Shown here: positions 20,274 through 31,968 of the stretch, piece by piece
Numbering within the stretch: position 1 is the first letter of the stretch
How the letters are laid out: each line of letters opens with the position of its first letter
Source of the DNA: Pleodorina starrii
Taxonomy: Eukaryota > Chlorophyta > Chlorophyceae > Chlamydomonadales > Volvocaceae
Assembly (NCBI GenBank): GCA_030267565.1
Contig: BRXU01000001.1
Location: 434,001-498,000 of the forward strand
Length of the DNA: 64,000 bases
Reading direction: 5' to 3'
Made by a program: the position numbers and the translations under genes
Notes under the pieces: model-generated
What the model was told of the DNA's origin: nothing
Database searches by the model: none
What the model saw: only the letters and a program-made list of their open reading frames with translations

Positions 20274-22456
20274 ATACGGGTTGTACCGCTGCTATCCAGC
20301 TACATTCTGCAGCACGCTCTAGTATATATCGATAGTTTGCGTGCGTGCGTGCGTACGTGCGTACCTGTGCACCTCCATGGTACATGATCCGGCCGTTGGG
20401 CAGTACTGCAAACATAGAAAAGGTGTAATAATTAGTAGACGTACGACACCAACATGGAACAAAACATCAATCAATCTCATCGTAAAGTTCATTCAGTAGG
20501 GCGGATGTCAAGCACTCGATGCGGTATTCCGTCTAACTAGTGGCGGGATGGACACGCACGCACGCGCGCGCAACACACCTGATGCATCTCCCATCACCCG
20601 CCGCGCCCCCATGAACTCGATAATCCACCTGCGTGCACAGAATATAAGCTTGCATTAAACGCACGTACAGTCTTTAAGCGTAAAAGCCCCTGATCCGGCA
20701 CAGAGCCAGATCCGAAAGATTGATGCCCACGTACGTATGCAAGAGGTAGTTCAGTTGGAATGCTATCTTTTACGGATGGCGTTCATTGATCTGTTTCACG
20801 TAGAACTTCCTTTATATATATATATATATATGGGTTGGTGCAAGCTATTTTATCCGCAGCACTCACCCTCCGTCGCATATGGATTTGAGGTCATCACCGC
20901 AGTACCAGAAATCGAGGCGGGCGGTGTAGTTAGTTGCTGGCGGGCGTGACAGCGGCGAGGCTGACGGGCTGCAGGCGGGGGGCAATCGATGCAGTGATGA
21001 AGCGTGCGTCAAAAAAACTCGTACGCCAGAAATACTAGATCAGTAAGATGTAGCACCGTGCAAATGGCTCGTCCAGTGCAGCAAGTACATGTGTGCACAA
21101 CGAACAGGTAGAACAAAGGGTGGCCAACGAGCGAGCGAGGGGTTCAGAGGGTGATTACGAGGGGATACTCTACAGTATTTAACTGATATCCAAACTAAGA
21201 ATCTAATGGCAGACAAAGACACCAATCAACGAACTAGGACTCCATCCTGTTCTGATAATTGCGGTGGCTATCTATCTTTATTCATTAATTTGTACGTACC
21301 GCTCCTCCGAAGATATGCAGTGTGAAGTTGTTGTACGCCCCGTTTGCATCCGGCTGCAGCGCGTGCAGCACAATGGCAGATGTGTATTTGTACATGGTGT
21401 GGAACCTGGGGGGGGGGGGAGGGGGGGCGGGACCGTGCATTCAATAATGGTGGGGTTATCAGTCGGGTGACGTATTTTGTGTAACCGTCGGCGGGTGAGC
21501 AAGTACAACGACATTTCTGCATGTATCCTGTTTTCCAGTAGTGGCGCATACAGACCGCCAGGGACCGCCTTATGTACTGCCCCTAAGGTTTTTTGCGATT
21601 ATGTATTTGGGTACTCGCTGGAATTAAATAAGAAATTATTTGCATTAATTGCTCGAACGCACTAGGGCATAACCTCCAGTAGCTTATCTTTATGGGGGTC
21701 ATATCATTCTAATGAACTCACGGATATTCTGCCGGCATAGGTGGCAGGTTCCTCACGAGCGTCCAGTTGGTGGTGGTGATGCTGCCGGCACGGTTGCCCC
21801 ACCAGAGCACCTCGCCTGCAGGTACGTACGTAGACAGGTTTATGTATGGGCAGCGCGCGGTTCGGTGCAAAACAACGAAGGACAGAAGCGCTTCGCTGCC
21901 CCTTACACATAGGGGTAGTTTGCACTTAATGCGTGGTTCATGTGGCGTGCGTGCGGTCACGCAGAATAATAGACGTATAGGCGCGCATGTGAGACTGCAT
22001 CAGGGCGGGGACGGGTGCAGGAGAAGATAAGTAAAACTAAAGCCGGGAGCGCGCGCATGCACCCAACTACACACATACAGCAGACTGCTGACGTAGCTGT
22101 GGTTTGCACTATCGCTCCACGTTCTGTTGTGCGAAATAAGCCACTCCATCCTCCGATCGATAGGATTGCTTACCTCGAGGCAGTTGATTGATGAACGGGA
22201 ACCTGCGTGCAGTGCATCACGCACAGTTCACGCGCGATTTGCGTACTTACTTGCGTCACCAACAAAGAACGTAAATCAGCGTATAAATTCAAAACAAATC
22301 ATGCATACGTATGTACATACATATATACAGCCGTTAAATGAAGCTCCCAGCTCGTTCCTCGCAACAAGCTCATGCAGTGAATGAAGGTAACGGAACGTAG
22401 AAGAGTAGCTAGATAGAGAATCAGCCACCTATCGTACAACGCGATTTGCTGAGCAA

Positions 22457-22570
22457 GTGCTTTATATTATATTATATTATATTATATTATATTATATTAT
22501 ATTATATTATATTATATTATATTATATTATATTATATTATATTATATTATATTATATTATATTATATATA
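22457..22570. repeat. (ATATT)n pentanucleotide microsatellite
   Basis: About 21 perfect pentamers lie in the copy A intron between exons 7 and 8. The equivalent place in copy B, near 54700-54720, has none. Confidence 0.95.
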
Positions 22571-25263
22571 TAGTTTAGTCAAGACTTACGGCCAGTCCGT
22601 TGGTAGATAGAGCACCCCATCCATCCACTCATCACTCACGTTTGCATCCCGTTAATAAAACCCCCTATTAGTAAAGTGCCGGACGACGTACCAGTTATTG
22701 CCTGCGTTCTGCTTGAACCTGAGCGGCATCTCAACGATGACTGTGCCGGCGTCCGGATCGTCAGGATTAAAGTGCTCAGCGTACGGAAGCTGAGGGCCCC
22801 TGTCAAGCTCCGCCGTTCCGCCCACAACCAGAACCTGCAGTGATGAGGAGCCACACATACATACGATATAGTGTAACGTGGTGAGCCATAATTTTGTACA
22901 ATATTTTTGGGTCCGGGTGTGTCATCTGTGGGGCTGCAGGGCATTGCGGGGCAACGCAGGGTAGGTTACATTTGTTCAAACGAATTCAATGATGAGCCCT
23001 TCCTCGCCTGCTGCATCCATCCCGCATTTCGGCAACCAACCAACGTACCGATCCGTTGTCAAGGCGAGTCGGGGTGGGGTACCACCTGCGAAGAGGGACC
23101 CATACATGCACTCAATCGGCAAGCCGTCGCGCGCCGAGGAGCGAGCCTATATGCAAGCGTCGGTAGCCTGATTTACCAGGCTTGCTGCGTGATTCTGTCG
23201 ATGTCGGACTGTCTATCTTATGCTCCGAACAAGAGCACCAGCACGCGTGCCCGCGAACAAAATTTCTTAGTCCATAATAACGCGCCTCATCATATTTCAG
23301 GATGATCCGTCCGTCTAAGATCCGTCTACCCCGCCGGTGCCCAATGTTCCAGCAGGCGATTTAATCAAAAAGCAAACATGACGATAGGCAGCTAGCTGTA
23401 GGGCCCGCCCCAAGTGCGCACGAACCTCTGCAACCTCATGGTCACAAGCTTGGACACCGTGTTGGTGGCGTTGTCGTATACCTGGGAGGTACATACGTGC
23501 GTGGGGCAGTAATAAGCACACGCACGCCCGGCTCATCGGCGCTTAGTGCTCCGTGCTCTTTGAGGGGCTATAATGCTTTTGGGGCGGCACGTCAGATGAC
23601 AACAACGACCGCGTACGCGTATGTAGTTTACCGTGCTAAAATCGATGTCGACTGCGACCCACGTCTGGTCTACCACACGCTGAAAACAAGGATGAGACGA
23701 AGCATTCCCATTCATCACCAGCCCGAGCAGCTTACCGTGACGATTCTCCGGCCGTCGCCAAGGACCGCGTTGGCGTTGTATCCTCCCACCAGGACGGGTC
23801 GGCCGTCACCCAGCACCAGCTGACCAGCGCAGAAGTGCTCGTGGATGGAATCGATGAGGGTGGTCTGCGGCGGTGCGTGAGGGGCCGGCCGAGCGATGCG
23901 ACATGTGCATACATACGCAAATTGATGACTTAATTTGCATGACTGACTGTGATGAGAGTCACAACATAATTATACTTATCATCCGTCATCGTTGGCAGCT
24001 GCAATCGAGGAACGGCGGAGAAGCAGGCCAGCAGGCTTTAAAGCGTGTTCGCGTTCCTTCTTTTTTTGCCCTTACGGTACGTAAGTTAAGTTTAAATTCT
24101 GGTTTCGTACTGCCAGGTTCATTAATATGATCAGCTCAAATAAGTTATGCGTCAATAATGGCTTGCCGGCAGAACGGACGCACGAACTACCTGTAAGTAC
24201 ACGCTATCACTTACTTCATTATTGTCAAGGTCAACGGTGCCCAAGGTCAAGGCGTGTGTGGAGTTTAATGCCCGGTGAGTGAACAGGTACTTGCGGGTGC
24301 CTGGCACGGACGCCATTCCGATGGCTATGACGGGGGCGCGAATGCCAATATCTCTGAAAGTAGCCGCTGGCGGCGGAGGGGGCCTGGGAGGTGCCGGTGG
24401 GGACGGGGGTGCCGGGGGTGGAGAGGGTGGAGATGGAGGCGGTGAAGGTGAGGGCGGTGGCGAAGGTGGCTTAGGTGACGGGGGCAGGGGCGGCGAGGGC
24501 TTGGGCGGGAGAGGTGGGGACGGGGGCGTCGGTCGCGAGGGTGGTGGAGGCGAAGGCGGCTTGGGCGGAGGGGGCGCTGGCGGAGAGGGTTTGGGGGATG
24601 AGGGTGGTGGGGGCGAGGGCCTGGATGGGGGCAGTCGGGGTGATGGCGATGGCGGCTTGACGGCCGTCACTTGCTGAAGTAGCCGTGTTCCTCTTCCTCC
24701 GGAGCGAGGTTCGTTGTCATTGCGGACCTGCGAAGTGTAGGGCAAACAAGAACAGCGCAAGGTAGGGAGGCCAATCATACATGATGAAGCGTAAGTATCG
24801 TCATTGCAGGACAACAGAGGTTCGAAACGGCTGGAAGCTAAGTATGGAAGGAACCAAACACCTGAAAAGGCTCTGTATGGTAGCCGGCATAGGGCTGGCC
24901 CAAATAACACCGGCTCTAGCTAGATAGGAAATTGGTGAACATGCACATACATGTAAAAAAGTGTCCAGGCACACACTGTGAGACGGCGGTATGTAGCAGT
25001 GACACAGCAGCACGCAGAAGCGAATACTGCGGATTCTTTATTATTACATACTATGCATTATTTCTCATACCTACCGAATCGAAGCTCGAATAGGCAACAA
25101 CGTCGTCGTCCTTAACGTCGGCGATACTCCGGGCAGCGGTTGCACGCTGGGGTGTTGAGGAGCCCACCAGCAGCAGCAGCAACAACACAGCGCCCAGAAA
25201 AGGGAGCGTCATCCGAGGCGCTGCAGCGGCACAAGGTCGCAATAGGCGACCGCCGAGACTCAT

Positions 25264-27411
25264 TGGCGTGTCTGCTGTATGTTGGGGATAGATGGAGCAA
25301 CACCGAGCGCGGGGATGAAATTTAAACTGTGGTAAACTGTGCTATCCTCTCTGCTGGAGTGGCAACAGAAGGGCTTGTGAGATAGGTATCGTTATTGCCG
25401 ATTCGCGGAAATTGCTTACTTGGTGGACCAAAGAATAAGTACGATTACACCCGAAGAGGTTGAATGGTGAAAATACAAGTGTTCACACCGACTTTTATGC
25501 AGTTCTCGCCAGCCTCGTACCTAGGCCCGTACGCACGTTTCTCCAAAACTGGTGGCTCGTAATAAGCAGTTGTTCGTACCTGACAGCAGCAGTTGCTGCT
25601 GGTTACGGGAGTTTACGAATGCACTGCTTAGTATGTACCGCTTGCTGGGCTCCCGGCAGGCAACTGCCGTGCAGAGAGGCTCCACAGGCTGCAGAATTTT
25701 TCTATCTCCTTATAGCAATTCCATGCCATGTGTCCATGTTAGCTTGGGGACAGGAAACTGCACTGAAGCTGCAGGCTTTTGCGACTGCTGCCTCGGCGGA
25801 CATGCTTCTTACGGGACTATCCGATACATACGTGCCTGACTTGCGCGCAACTGGCTGGCTGGTCGGTAACTCCCACGCACACGCATCCATGCATACGAAA
25901 TCGCCTACCACTGCACAGATGGAGATGTTGTGCAGACGACGCCGCATCGTTAATAACCTACCAACGTACGTACTCCCTCAACGAACCGCCTCGCCGGCTC
26001 GCCTCTGGCCGGGTGGCTCCTGAGCGAGCGATCTAGGAACGTAACGCACGTACGTATAGATAATAAATAAAAAAATGGCGCTGGACAGAGAGCAACGCAA
26101 GGATTCATATGAACAATCAACCATCCACACTAATGAGCAATAATTACAAGACGTCCTCTTTGTTTCGCGAAAGATAGTCGTCACGGGATGCATAGCAGCA
26201 GAGCCTCCGGACAGATACCTCAAACAAACGAATTTGCTCGAATCGTTCATCGATATGCCTGGTTGACCTCTCTCGATCGCTCATTCGGGCCCCCGATTCG
26301 CTAGCTCGCTTTCCGACTAGCTCGCTTTCCGACTAGCTCGCTTTCCGACTAGCTCGCTTTCCGACTAGCTCGCTTTCCGACTAGCTCGCTTTCCGACTAG
26401 CTCGCTTTCCGACTAGCTCGCTTTCCGACTAGCTCGCTTTCCGACTAGCTCGCTTTCCTTACTCAATGATTGGCTTGGTCGGCGGTCTAGGGTAGAATGT
26501 GTCGTTGTAGTCGAGTAGGTCAGATTTCACCGTCGGAACGCGCGTATGTGCATGTGCATGTGTATGTGTGTTTGTTACATGGGCGGCGGGTGCGTGGGGC
26601 ATGGGATGCGTGCCCCATACATAACCTAAAAACAATCCCATACATACGAGCTATGGGCCCAATCAAGCAAGGAAACCGAAACCCCTAAAAGCACTGTAGT
26701 CAAGTGCCACAGCAGGCGCAGGAGAAGATGAAACTAGCGACCAATCAAAAGGGGCCATAACGTTGCGGTGTTCATTCCCAAGTGCGTTCATTCCAGCATC
26801 CTGGCCAGCGCAGACTAGACGGCTAATCTAGTAATCGCTTCTTCCATGCCACCAAACCGGGGGAACGCTTCCTCCGCGCGGACGGATATCCCTGCTGAAA
26901 GCATGTCAGGGCACAACACATGTTTCTCGTCTTCTATCTGTTAGTTGTATGTAGAGGAACGAATGTAGAGTAACACCGTCCAATCAATATACGTACACGC
27001 AGCTGCATTGCCATAAGGCCTGGCCGTTCCCAAAGTGAAGCACCGCCGCGCATGGGGCAAGAGCCAGTAAAATTCTTACAATTGACAGTGACGAGCCTGA
27101 CCGTGCCCGACAGCAACTATGTAGATAGTTACCTACGATTCGACGGATCTAATAAGCCCGCCGCCGCATCGCAGTCTTGACAGTCATCTTAAGGTGCGAC
27201 TTCGATCGATTGTCTATATTTACTGTTGTAATAAGCATGTTTCGTTTGGTGACACGACTCAGCATGTTCGTATCTATAGGCACATTATCAATTCGATACG
27301 TAAGCAGGGTGATTACTAATCCGAAATGCGCCCGCCCGAATCGAGTGATCTCATTCGCTTTCGATCGAACGAATGATCTCACGTCCCGCATGCCAAGGGG
27401 GACTTTCATAA
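25264..27411. other. Spacer 5' of oxidase copy A
   Basis: This sequence matches the copy B spacer at 57530-59660, apart from indels. It should hold the promoter of copy A, but I see no convincing TATA box in the first 150 bp upstream. The ORFs seen here (for example 25460-26023) lack family motifs and are not conserved in length between the two spacers. About 520 bp at 26577-27100 are absent from the copy B spacer. Confidence 0.6.
26301..26458. repeat. 16-bp minisatellite, about 10 copies
   Basis: The unit ctagctcgctttccga is repeated head to tail almost perfectly. The copy B spacer has only three units, at 59195-59240, so the locus behaves as a variable-number repeat. Confidence 0.95.
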
Positions 27412-27662
27412 AAAAAACTGAAGGTTTTCTGAGTGCAACGCTAGAAAACCAAGGTTTTCTGTGAACTCAGAGGAGTTGTGCCCTCATAAGGGCGTTGGTA
27501 CGGCACATGGTGCCAGTTAAGGTGTCCGCGAAGGCGTGGAGGAGTGATTTTCGGGTTTTGTAGCTACATAGGGTGGTTGCTGCGAGGCTGTGGGCATTAA
27601 GGCCTTAGCGATAGCTTTCGCGGTAGCCGGCCCTCACCCGGCCTACCTACCGAATAAGGACG
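27412..27662. other. Unassigned 250-bp segment before the LTR element
   Basis: This stretch is absent from the copy B spacer. It contains the near-palindromic pair aaggttttctgag...aaccaaggttttctg. It may be the remnant of an older insertion into which the LTR element landed, because 41065-41116 on the other side is also unmatched. I see no gene in it. Confidence 0.4.
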
Positions 27663-28972
27663 TGTCGCGCCCGCGCGCGTCGGGCCACCTAGCGCGTACA
27701 CCCAAAAAATTTCGCGAGTGATACGCGGGCTAAGATAGGCCCTGAGCGTCTGTAGGAACGTTTGACAGAGATGCTCAGCCGCACACAGTGCCGTATGACG
27801 ACGATGTACACTGTGCTCCTGACCCTTTAGTTGATCCTCTGGTGTCTAACGATATCGAGATGCGGAAGCTATATCGAGATGCGGAAGCTATATCAAGATG
27901 CGGAAGCAGCGTAATGTCTAGAGGCCCTGGGCCCAAGCTTTAGGTAATGTAGTCTGGTGCACAGCGTTGGTAGACGAAGAGTCTTGCTGAACCAGGGAGG
28001 TTTGAAGGGAAAGAGGGATCTTGGACGATGACCGAAGACAGCTGACAGTAGAGGTGTTTGTGCAAGTGATATAAAGCAATACCGAGGCTCAGAGAGAGAG
28101 AGAGAGAGAATTGACCTTAAGAGTTACAAGGTATGAGATCCAAGGACCCTTGGGTCTGAATGTGCCAAGGTTGTTGTCTGTCTGTCTGTTGTTGTATAAC
28201 TGCCAATGTTGTTGTATATCTGCCAAAAGATACCGAATGGCTACGGACCACCGCCTTATATACTCATGGCACATAAGGCCCAACACGCCATCCTAGGGCC
28301 CGATGACGTCATTTCTGCGTCATTGTGCCGTATCGGTATGGGCCCGATGACGTCATTCTCGCGTCATTGTACCTATGTACCTCGCCCTCGTACCTCAACT
28401 GTCCACGCCTGTACGACCTATTGCGTCATTAGACTGCCAACGTAATTCCCTTGCGTCTGCCACCAGCTGCTTCTTTTCCTAATTCCATCGGGCATATCGC
28501 GCCGTCGCGATCATCCCAACGTATGCTGCTGGTGGTTTGCAGCATTATATCATACCTCAAACCAACATTTGGATGTCTCGGCACCCATTGACCCATGGGA
28601 CACATAACACCGCCGAGGCGTGTTGTTAATAACCGCCAATTGCTTTGCGTCCGCACGATCGCGCTTGCCCTAAGTCAGTTATAGCCGTCATTACGTATTT
28701 ATCTTGTTTCTCTCCGTTTCGCGGCCATAGCGCTCGGGCCTTCGATGGTGCTACGCAACTAATGGCTCAGCGAGCCGCGGTTCATACCAAACGTGAGTGA
28801 CTTTTACACCAACATCTACGTCTTGCTCATACAGGAGCGGGCTAGTTCACACACTTCAGCGTTGTCTGCCGCACATACAGGTTCGCGGGGTTAGTCCGTT
28901 CCACATTCAACCGTCATTCGCGACCTGTTGCGTCCAACCGCGCATTCGTATCACCCACGCTTGCTCTCGACA
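27663..28972 (-). repeat. 3' LTR of the TR-GAG-like element
   Basis: About 1.3 kb, nearly identical to 39757-41064; visible differences include the length of the (ag)n run and single bases. It contains three tandem atcgagatgcggaagctat-like units near 27860-27906 and a (ag)n run near 28091. Confidence 0.85.
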
Positions 28973-29118
28973 GCTGTCGCGTGCCCTCCCTAAAATTCTG
29001 ACCGACCCCGGTCAGTTCTGTACTTCCCACTTCAAACCAGGGGTTTGTGAACCTTTAGATGCGCTGAAAACAGCGTTACTTCGTGGCAACATCCTGATAA
29101 CGGACGGAATAAGACAAA

Positions 29119-30705
29119 TCACACAGTCTCCTTGACATAGAACTGCGTTGGAAACACCTTGAGCAGCTCCTGTTTTGCGCGATCCAACTCCGTCCCTGGA
29201 TCTGAAAGGCACCGGGCGCAGCCTCGGGTTTCCTTCATGGTGGCGTGGAGGCCGAGCAGGCTCAGCAGCATGCCCAGAAACAGGCCATGCAGTGGCGCCT
29301 CCGTGGGCGGTTGTGGCTTAAAGTACGGGTAGCGGGCTCCGTTGGAGCAGAAAGTGCGCTCCGGAGGGGGGAAATGTGCGCTGTGGACCTTGGAAGTCGC
29401 CCAAATGGGCTGTACCCGCAGCTGCAGGGATGCCCAAAGACGCGCAGTTGACGGCCGGGATGTCCGGTGAAGCAGTGCATCTGGGGTTCCCAAGGAACTC
29501 TCGTGTTGGCTGAAGGCGTCGTGAGTACCCACGTGACTGCTGTTGGGCACGACTAAGCCCATCTCCTCGGGAAGACTGCTTGTTGGCTGCCTGGGAGCTG
29601 TGTACTTCTCTGCAGAGTCGGATGAAACGTCAGGCTCGGCTGCCTCCGACTGCTTGATGCGGACGTTCTGAGTGTCTGTGACAAGACTAACGATGGGGCC
29701 CACACTGTTCGGGGGCACCTCATCGGCCAGAGTGACTGGGTCGGGATCGTTGCATGGGGCCGGCGGAGAGCCGTACACGGCGTCCTCAGGGCCACTTGCT
29801 AAGGGAGTCGCTGCACCGTACGGGGTCTTATTCGGGCTCAAGGCAACCGGCGCCTCCGTAGTGCCGTACGCATGGCCGTACGAGCCTATGGACCCATCAC
29901 TGGCGGGAGAGAGGAAGCCAAAGTTATCGTCCGTGGCAGCGGAAAGCACAACAGAACCAGGCTGATCAGGCTGAAATGTTCCAGGCTGGTCCGAGTACCC
30001 TGCTGTAAGCGGCATGTCCGGGGAAGAAAGCTCCTCGTTGACAGAAAAAGGCAGTATCCCAAGTGGTTCAGGCCGCAGCTCAGAGGGCGGCTGGTAGGCT
30101 GTCTGTTGGCTGCAGGCTCCAGCAGCGTTGATTGGCTTCGACGGCGAGCAAGACTCCTTAGAAACAGAGTCCGAACCGAGAGTGTTGACACTGGTGTTCG
30201 CGGCGTTGCCGCTCGTGGCACCACAAAACGTGAAGCGGCGCACGAGGAGGAGGTTGAGCTTATCTGGGAAGTCTGTGTCCGTCGATTCTGGGGCACTACT
30301 GTACATGTCCTCATTACTGTCAGAATCATAGTCATAGCGGTTTGGCTCAATATCAAGGCCATGATCAAGGCAGTCAGGTGCAGGGTCATCAGCACCATCG
30401 CTGTAGTAACCAGCAAGCGTGGTATCTCGGCCGTCGTTGCGGCTATCAGACGCGGCATAACCACCGTCGTAGTCGTATTCATTAGGCGCGGCGTCAGAGC
30501 CGTCCTCATCGTACTCCATTGCATAGCCGTCACGGCCACAGTAGTCGTAGCGGCTACCAGATGCGGCATAACCACCGTCGTCGCAGTCACTAGGCGCGGC
30601 GTCAGAGCAATTCTCATCGTACTCTGCTGCATAGCCATCACGGCCACAGTAGCGAGGCTCAACAACACGGCCACCTCCGTTGCAGTAGCTGCTGGGATCG
30701 GGCAC
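29119..30705 (-). CDS. Hypothetical acidic ORF of the TR-GAG-like element
   Basis: This 528-residue frame starts nominally at a GTG; the frame is open further upstream to the LINE junction. Its N-terminal third is acidic, with two diverged units of about 35 residues containing YCGRDGYA and DGGYAAS, then Tyr/Asp-rich sequence. The centre is Ser/Pro-rich. The C-terminus has a hydrophobic segment (LHGLFLGMLLSLLGLHA) and CARC. I recognise no family and no catalytic motif. It occupies the place of the internal region between the gag and the 3' LTR, so it may be a Gag extension or an accessory protein. Other frames in the repeat region are also open, so the frame choice is supported only by length and composition. 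Confidence 0.45.
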   Translation of the reverse strand: MPDPSSYCNGGGRVVEPRYCGRDGYAAEYDENCSDAAPSDCDDGGYAASGSRYDYCGRDGYAMEYDEDGSDAAPNEYDYDGGYAASDSRNDGRDTTLAGYYSDGADDPAPDCLDHGLDIEPNRYDYDSDSNEDMYSSAPESTDTDFPDKLNLLLVRRFTFCGATSGNAANTSVNTLGSDSVSKESCSPSKPINAAGACSQQTAYQPPSELRPEPLGILPFSVNEELSSPDMPLTAGYSDQPGTFQPDQPGSVVLSAATDDNFGFLSPASDGSIGSYGHAYGTTEAPVALSPNKTPYGAATPLASGPEDAVYGSPPAPCNDPDPVTLADEVPPNSVGPIVSLVTDTQNVRIKQSEAAEPDVSSDSAEKYTAPRQPTSSLPEEMGLVVPNSSHVGTHDAFSQHESSLGTPDALLHRTSRPSTARLWASLQLRVQPIWATSKVHSAHFPPPERTFCSNGARYPYFKPQPPTEAPLHGLFLGMLLSLLGLHATMKETRGCARCLSDPGTELDRAKQELLKVFPTQFYVKETV

Positions 30706-30734
30706 AGGGTAGTCTGGGCCATACTCCAGGCTAG

Positions 30735-31968
30735 CATCCCCAATGGTTAACGGGTGTTACACTGTGGGCGACTCGCCCTGAGACAGGACGAGCACCGGGG
30801 GCCCTGACCGGGCCGAGACACAGCGCAGGGGCGGGCGCGCGGCTACGTCCGTCTGTTCCGCCGCGCGCGCCTCACTCCCTCAATCGCGTCAGCCAGGGGC
30901 ACCCACCACGGCCCCTGGCCAACCAACTCAGCGGCGCAGACGACTGCGGGCCGCGCTTAGCGGGAGCCACGCGAGAGGCGTCACACACCTCAACCAAAAA
31001 CGCCTACCAAGACTAGCTACCACCCCCCACCTGGCCAGCCTCCTCGCGCGCTCACGGGGCTCTAGAGCTCTACGCAAAGAGTGCCTCTGAACGCCCTCTA
31101 CCCCTGGGGCAGGGGCCCACGACAACGGGGCGGCACCACCGCAGCCCAGAAAAAAAACGAGGCAAGGGAAAGCCCACCTAGGCCCCCAGACAAGGTCCCT
31201 CACGAGAACGAGGGGCTGAGTCCCCTCACCAAGGGCTCCCACGAAAGCCAGCACAGCAAGGAGCCCAACTGCCACAACGAACACGACAACCAAGGTGCTG
31301 CTGCAGGAACCGCTCACTAAAGCACCCAACCGCACGTTGGCCCGCCAGGCGGCCTCCTCCTGGGGGCTACAGGTTCCCCGACACTGCCCAGCGCGGGGCA
31401 AAACAAACACCCACGGCCGCGGGGGGGATGACAAGCCGGCGCGGCGCCCCCCTGGAAAACCCCCTACGGGGCACGGCTCATAGGCGCTGCCTGCCCTCGC
31501 CTACCACGCAGAGAAAACCTGCCCCTCCGTCCCTGGCCGCCTGCGGAGCCCAGCACCACCTACCCTCCCTCTGCAACCCCTCCCTCTCCACCTCTCCCTC
31601 TCCCTAAAGCGCCAAAACTGCAGGCCTCCCGCGCCGCACTCCTCAGCCGCCAGACAGCACAAAACCGCCCCTTACTCCTCGACGGGCCCCGTCTCCCGGG
31701 AAGAGGGTACACACCCACACTCACACCAGACAAAGCACACAGGCCTGCTCCTTCCCCTCCCTGCTAGCCCACGAGACCCTCGGCCAGGAAACCCTTGCCC
31801 GCACGCCCAGCCCTCCTCTTGCCCACCGCCCTTCCTGCTCTCCTCGCTCCACTCGCCCTCTCCAGGCTCCCCCCCCAGCCCTCCAATCCCCCCCACCCTC
31901 CTCCCCCCCACCGCCCGCTCCCTCCTCCCCTCCAACCAACGCCCCTGCCCCGTCACTAGCACAGCTGC
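30735..31968 (-). other. LINE 3' untranslated region
   Basis: This is 1.2 kb of GC-rich, C-rich (plus strand) sequence between the ORF2 stop and the putative 3' end. Long C/T-only runs occur at about 31560-31610 and 31840-31940. The open frames here have no recognisable motif. Confidence 0.55.

Larger units (their letters stand above)
190..25263 (-). pseudogene. Glyoxal/galactose oxidase-like gene, copy A (disrupted, 3' part off window)
   Basis: This is a tandem paralogue of the complete gene at 49696-57529. Exons in 5' to 3' order: 25075-25263 (signal peptide), 24191-24727 (Ser-Pro-rich linker), 23736-23864, 23426-23481, 23049-23085, 22692-22834, 22590-22627 (uncertain), 21722-21815, 21300-21405, 20867-20968, 20579-20628, 20365-20405 and 190-313. 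Exons 14-17 lie left of the window. All exons match copy B in length and phase except exon 2 (3 nt longer) and exon 10. Exon 10 has AGTT in tandem at 20928-20935, where copy B has it once. That 4-bp gain puts an in-frame TAA at 20930-20932, before half of the catalytic residues. The intron between exons 12 and 13 holds the 19.6-kb DIRS/gypsy insertion. Read-through splicing or a sequencing error at the duplication cannot be excluded, but a pseudogene is the simplest reading. Confidence 0.8.

Noticed and set aside
20813..20831. (ta)n run near copy A exon 10 as a promoter TATA
   Set aside because: It lies in an intron downstream of exon 10, is absent from copy B, and is a simple microsatellite.
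24279..24677. Gly-rich plus-strand ORF opposite the oxidase linker
   Set aside because: It is the antisense of the Ser-Pro-rich exon 2; Gly-rich reading is an artefact of complementing Pro codons. The same holds for 56553-56948.
25460..26023. 187-residue plus-strand ORF in the spacer of copy A
   Set aside because: The equivalent ORF in copy B (57686-58114) has different length and frame ends after small indels, and neither has a recognisable domain.
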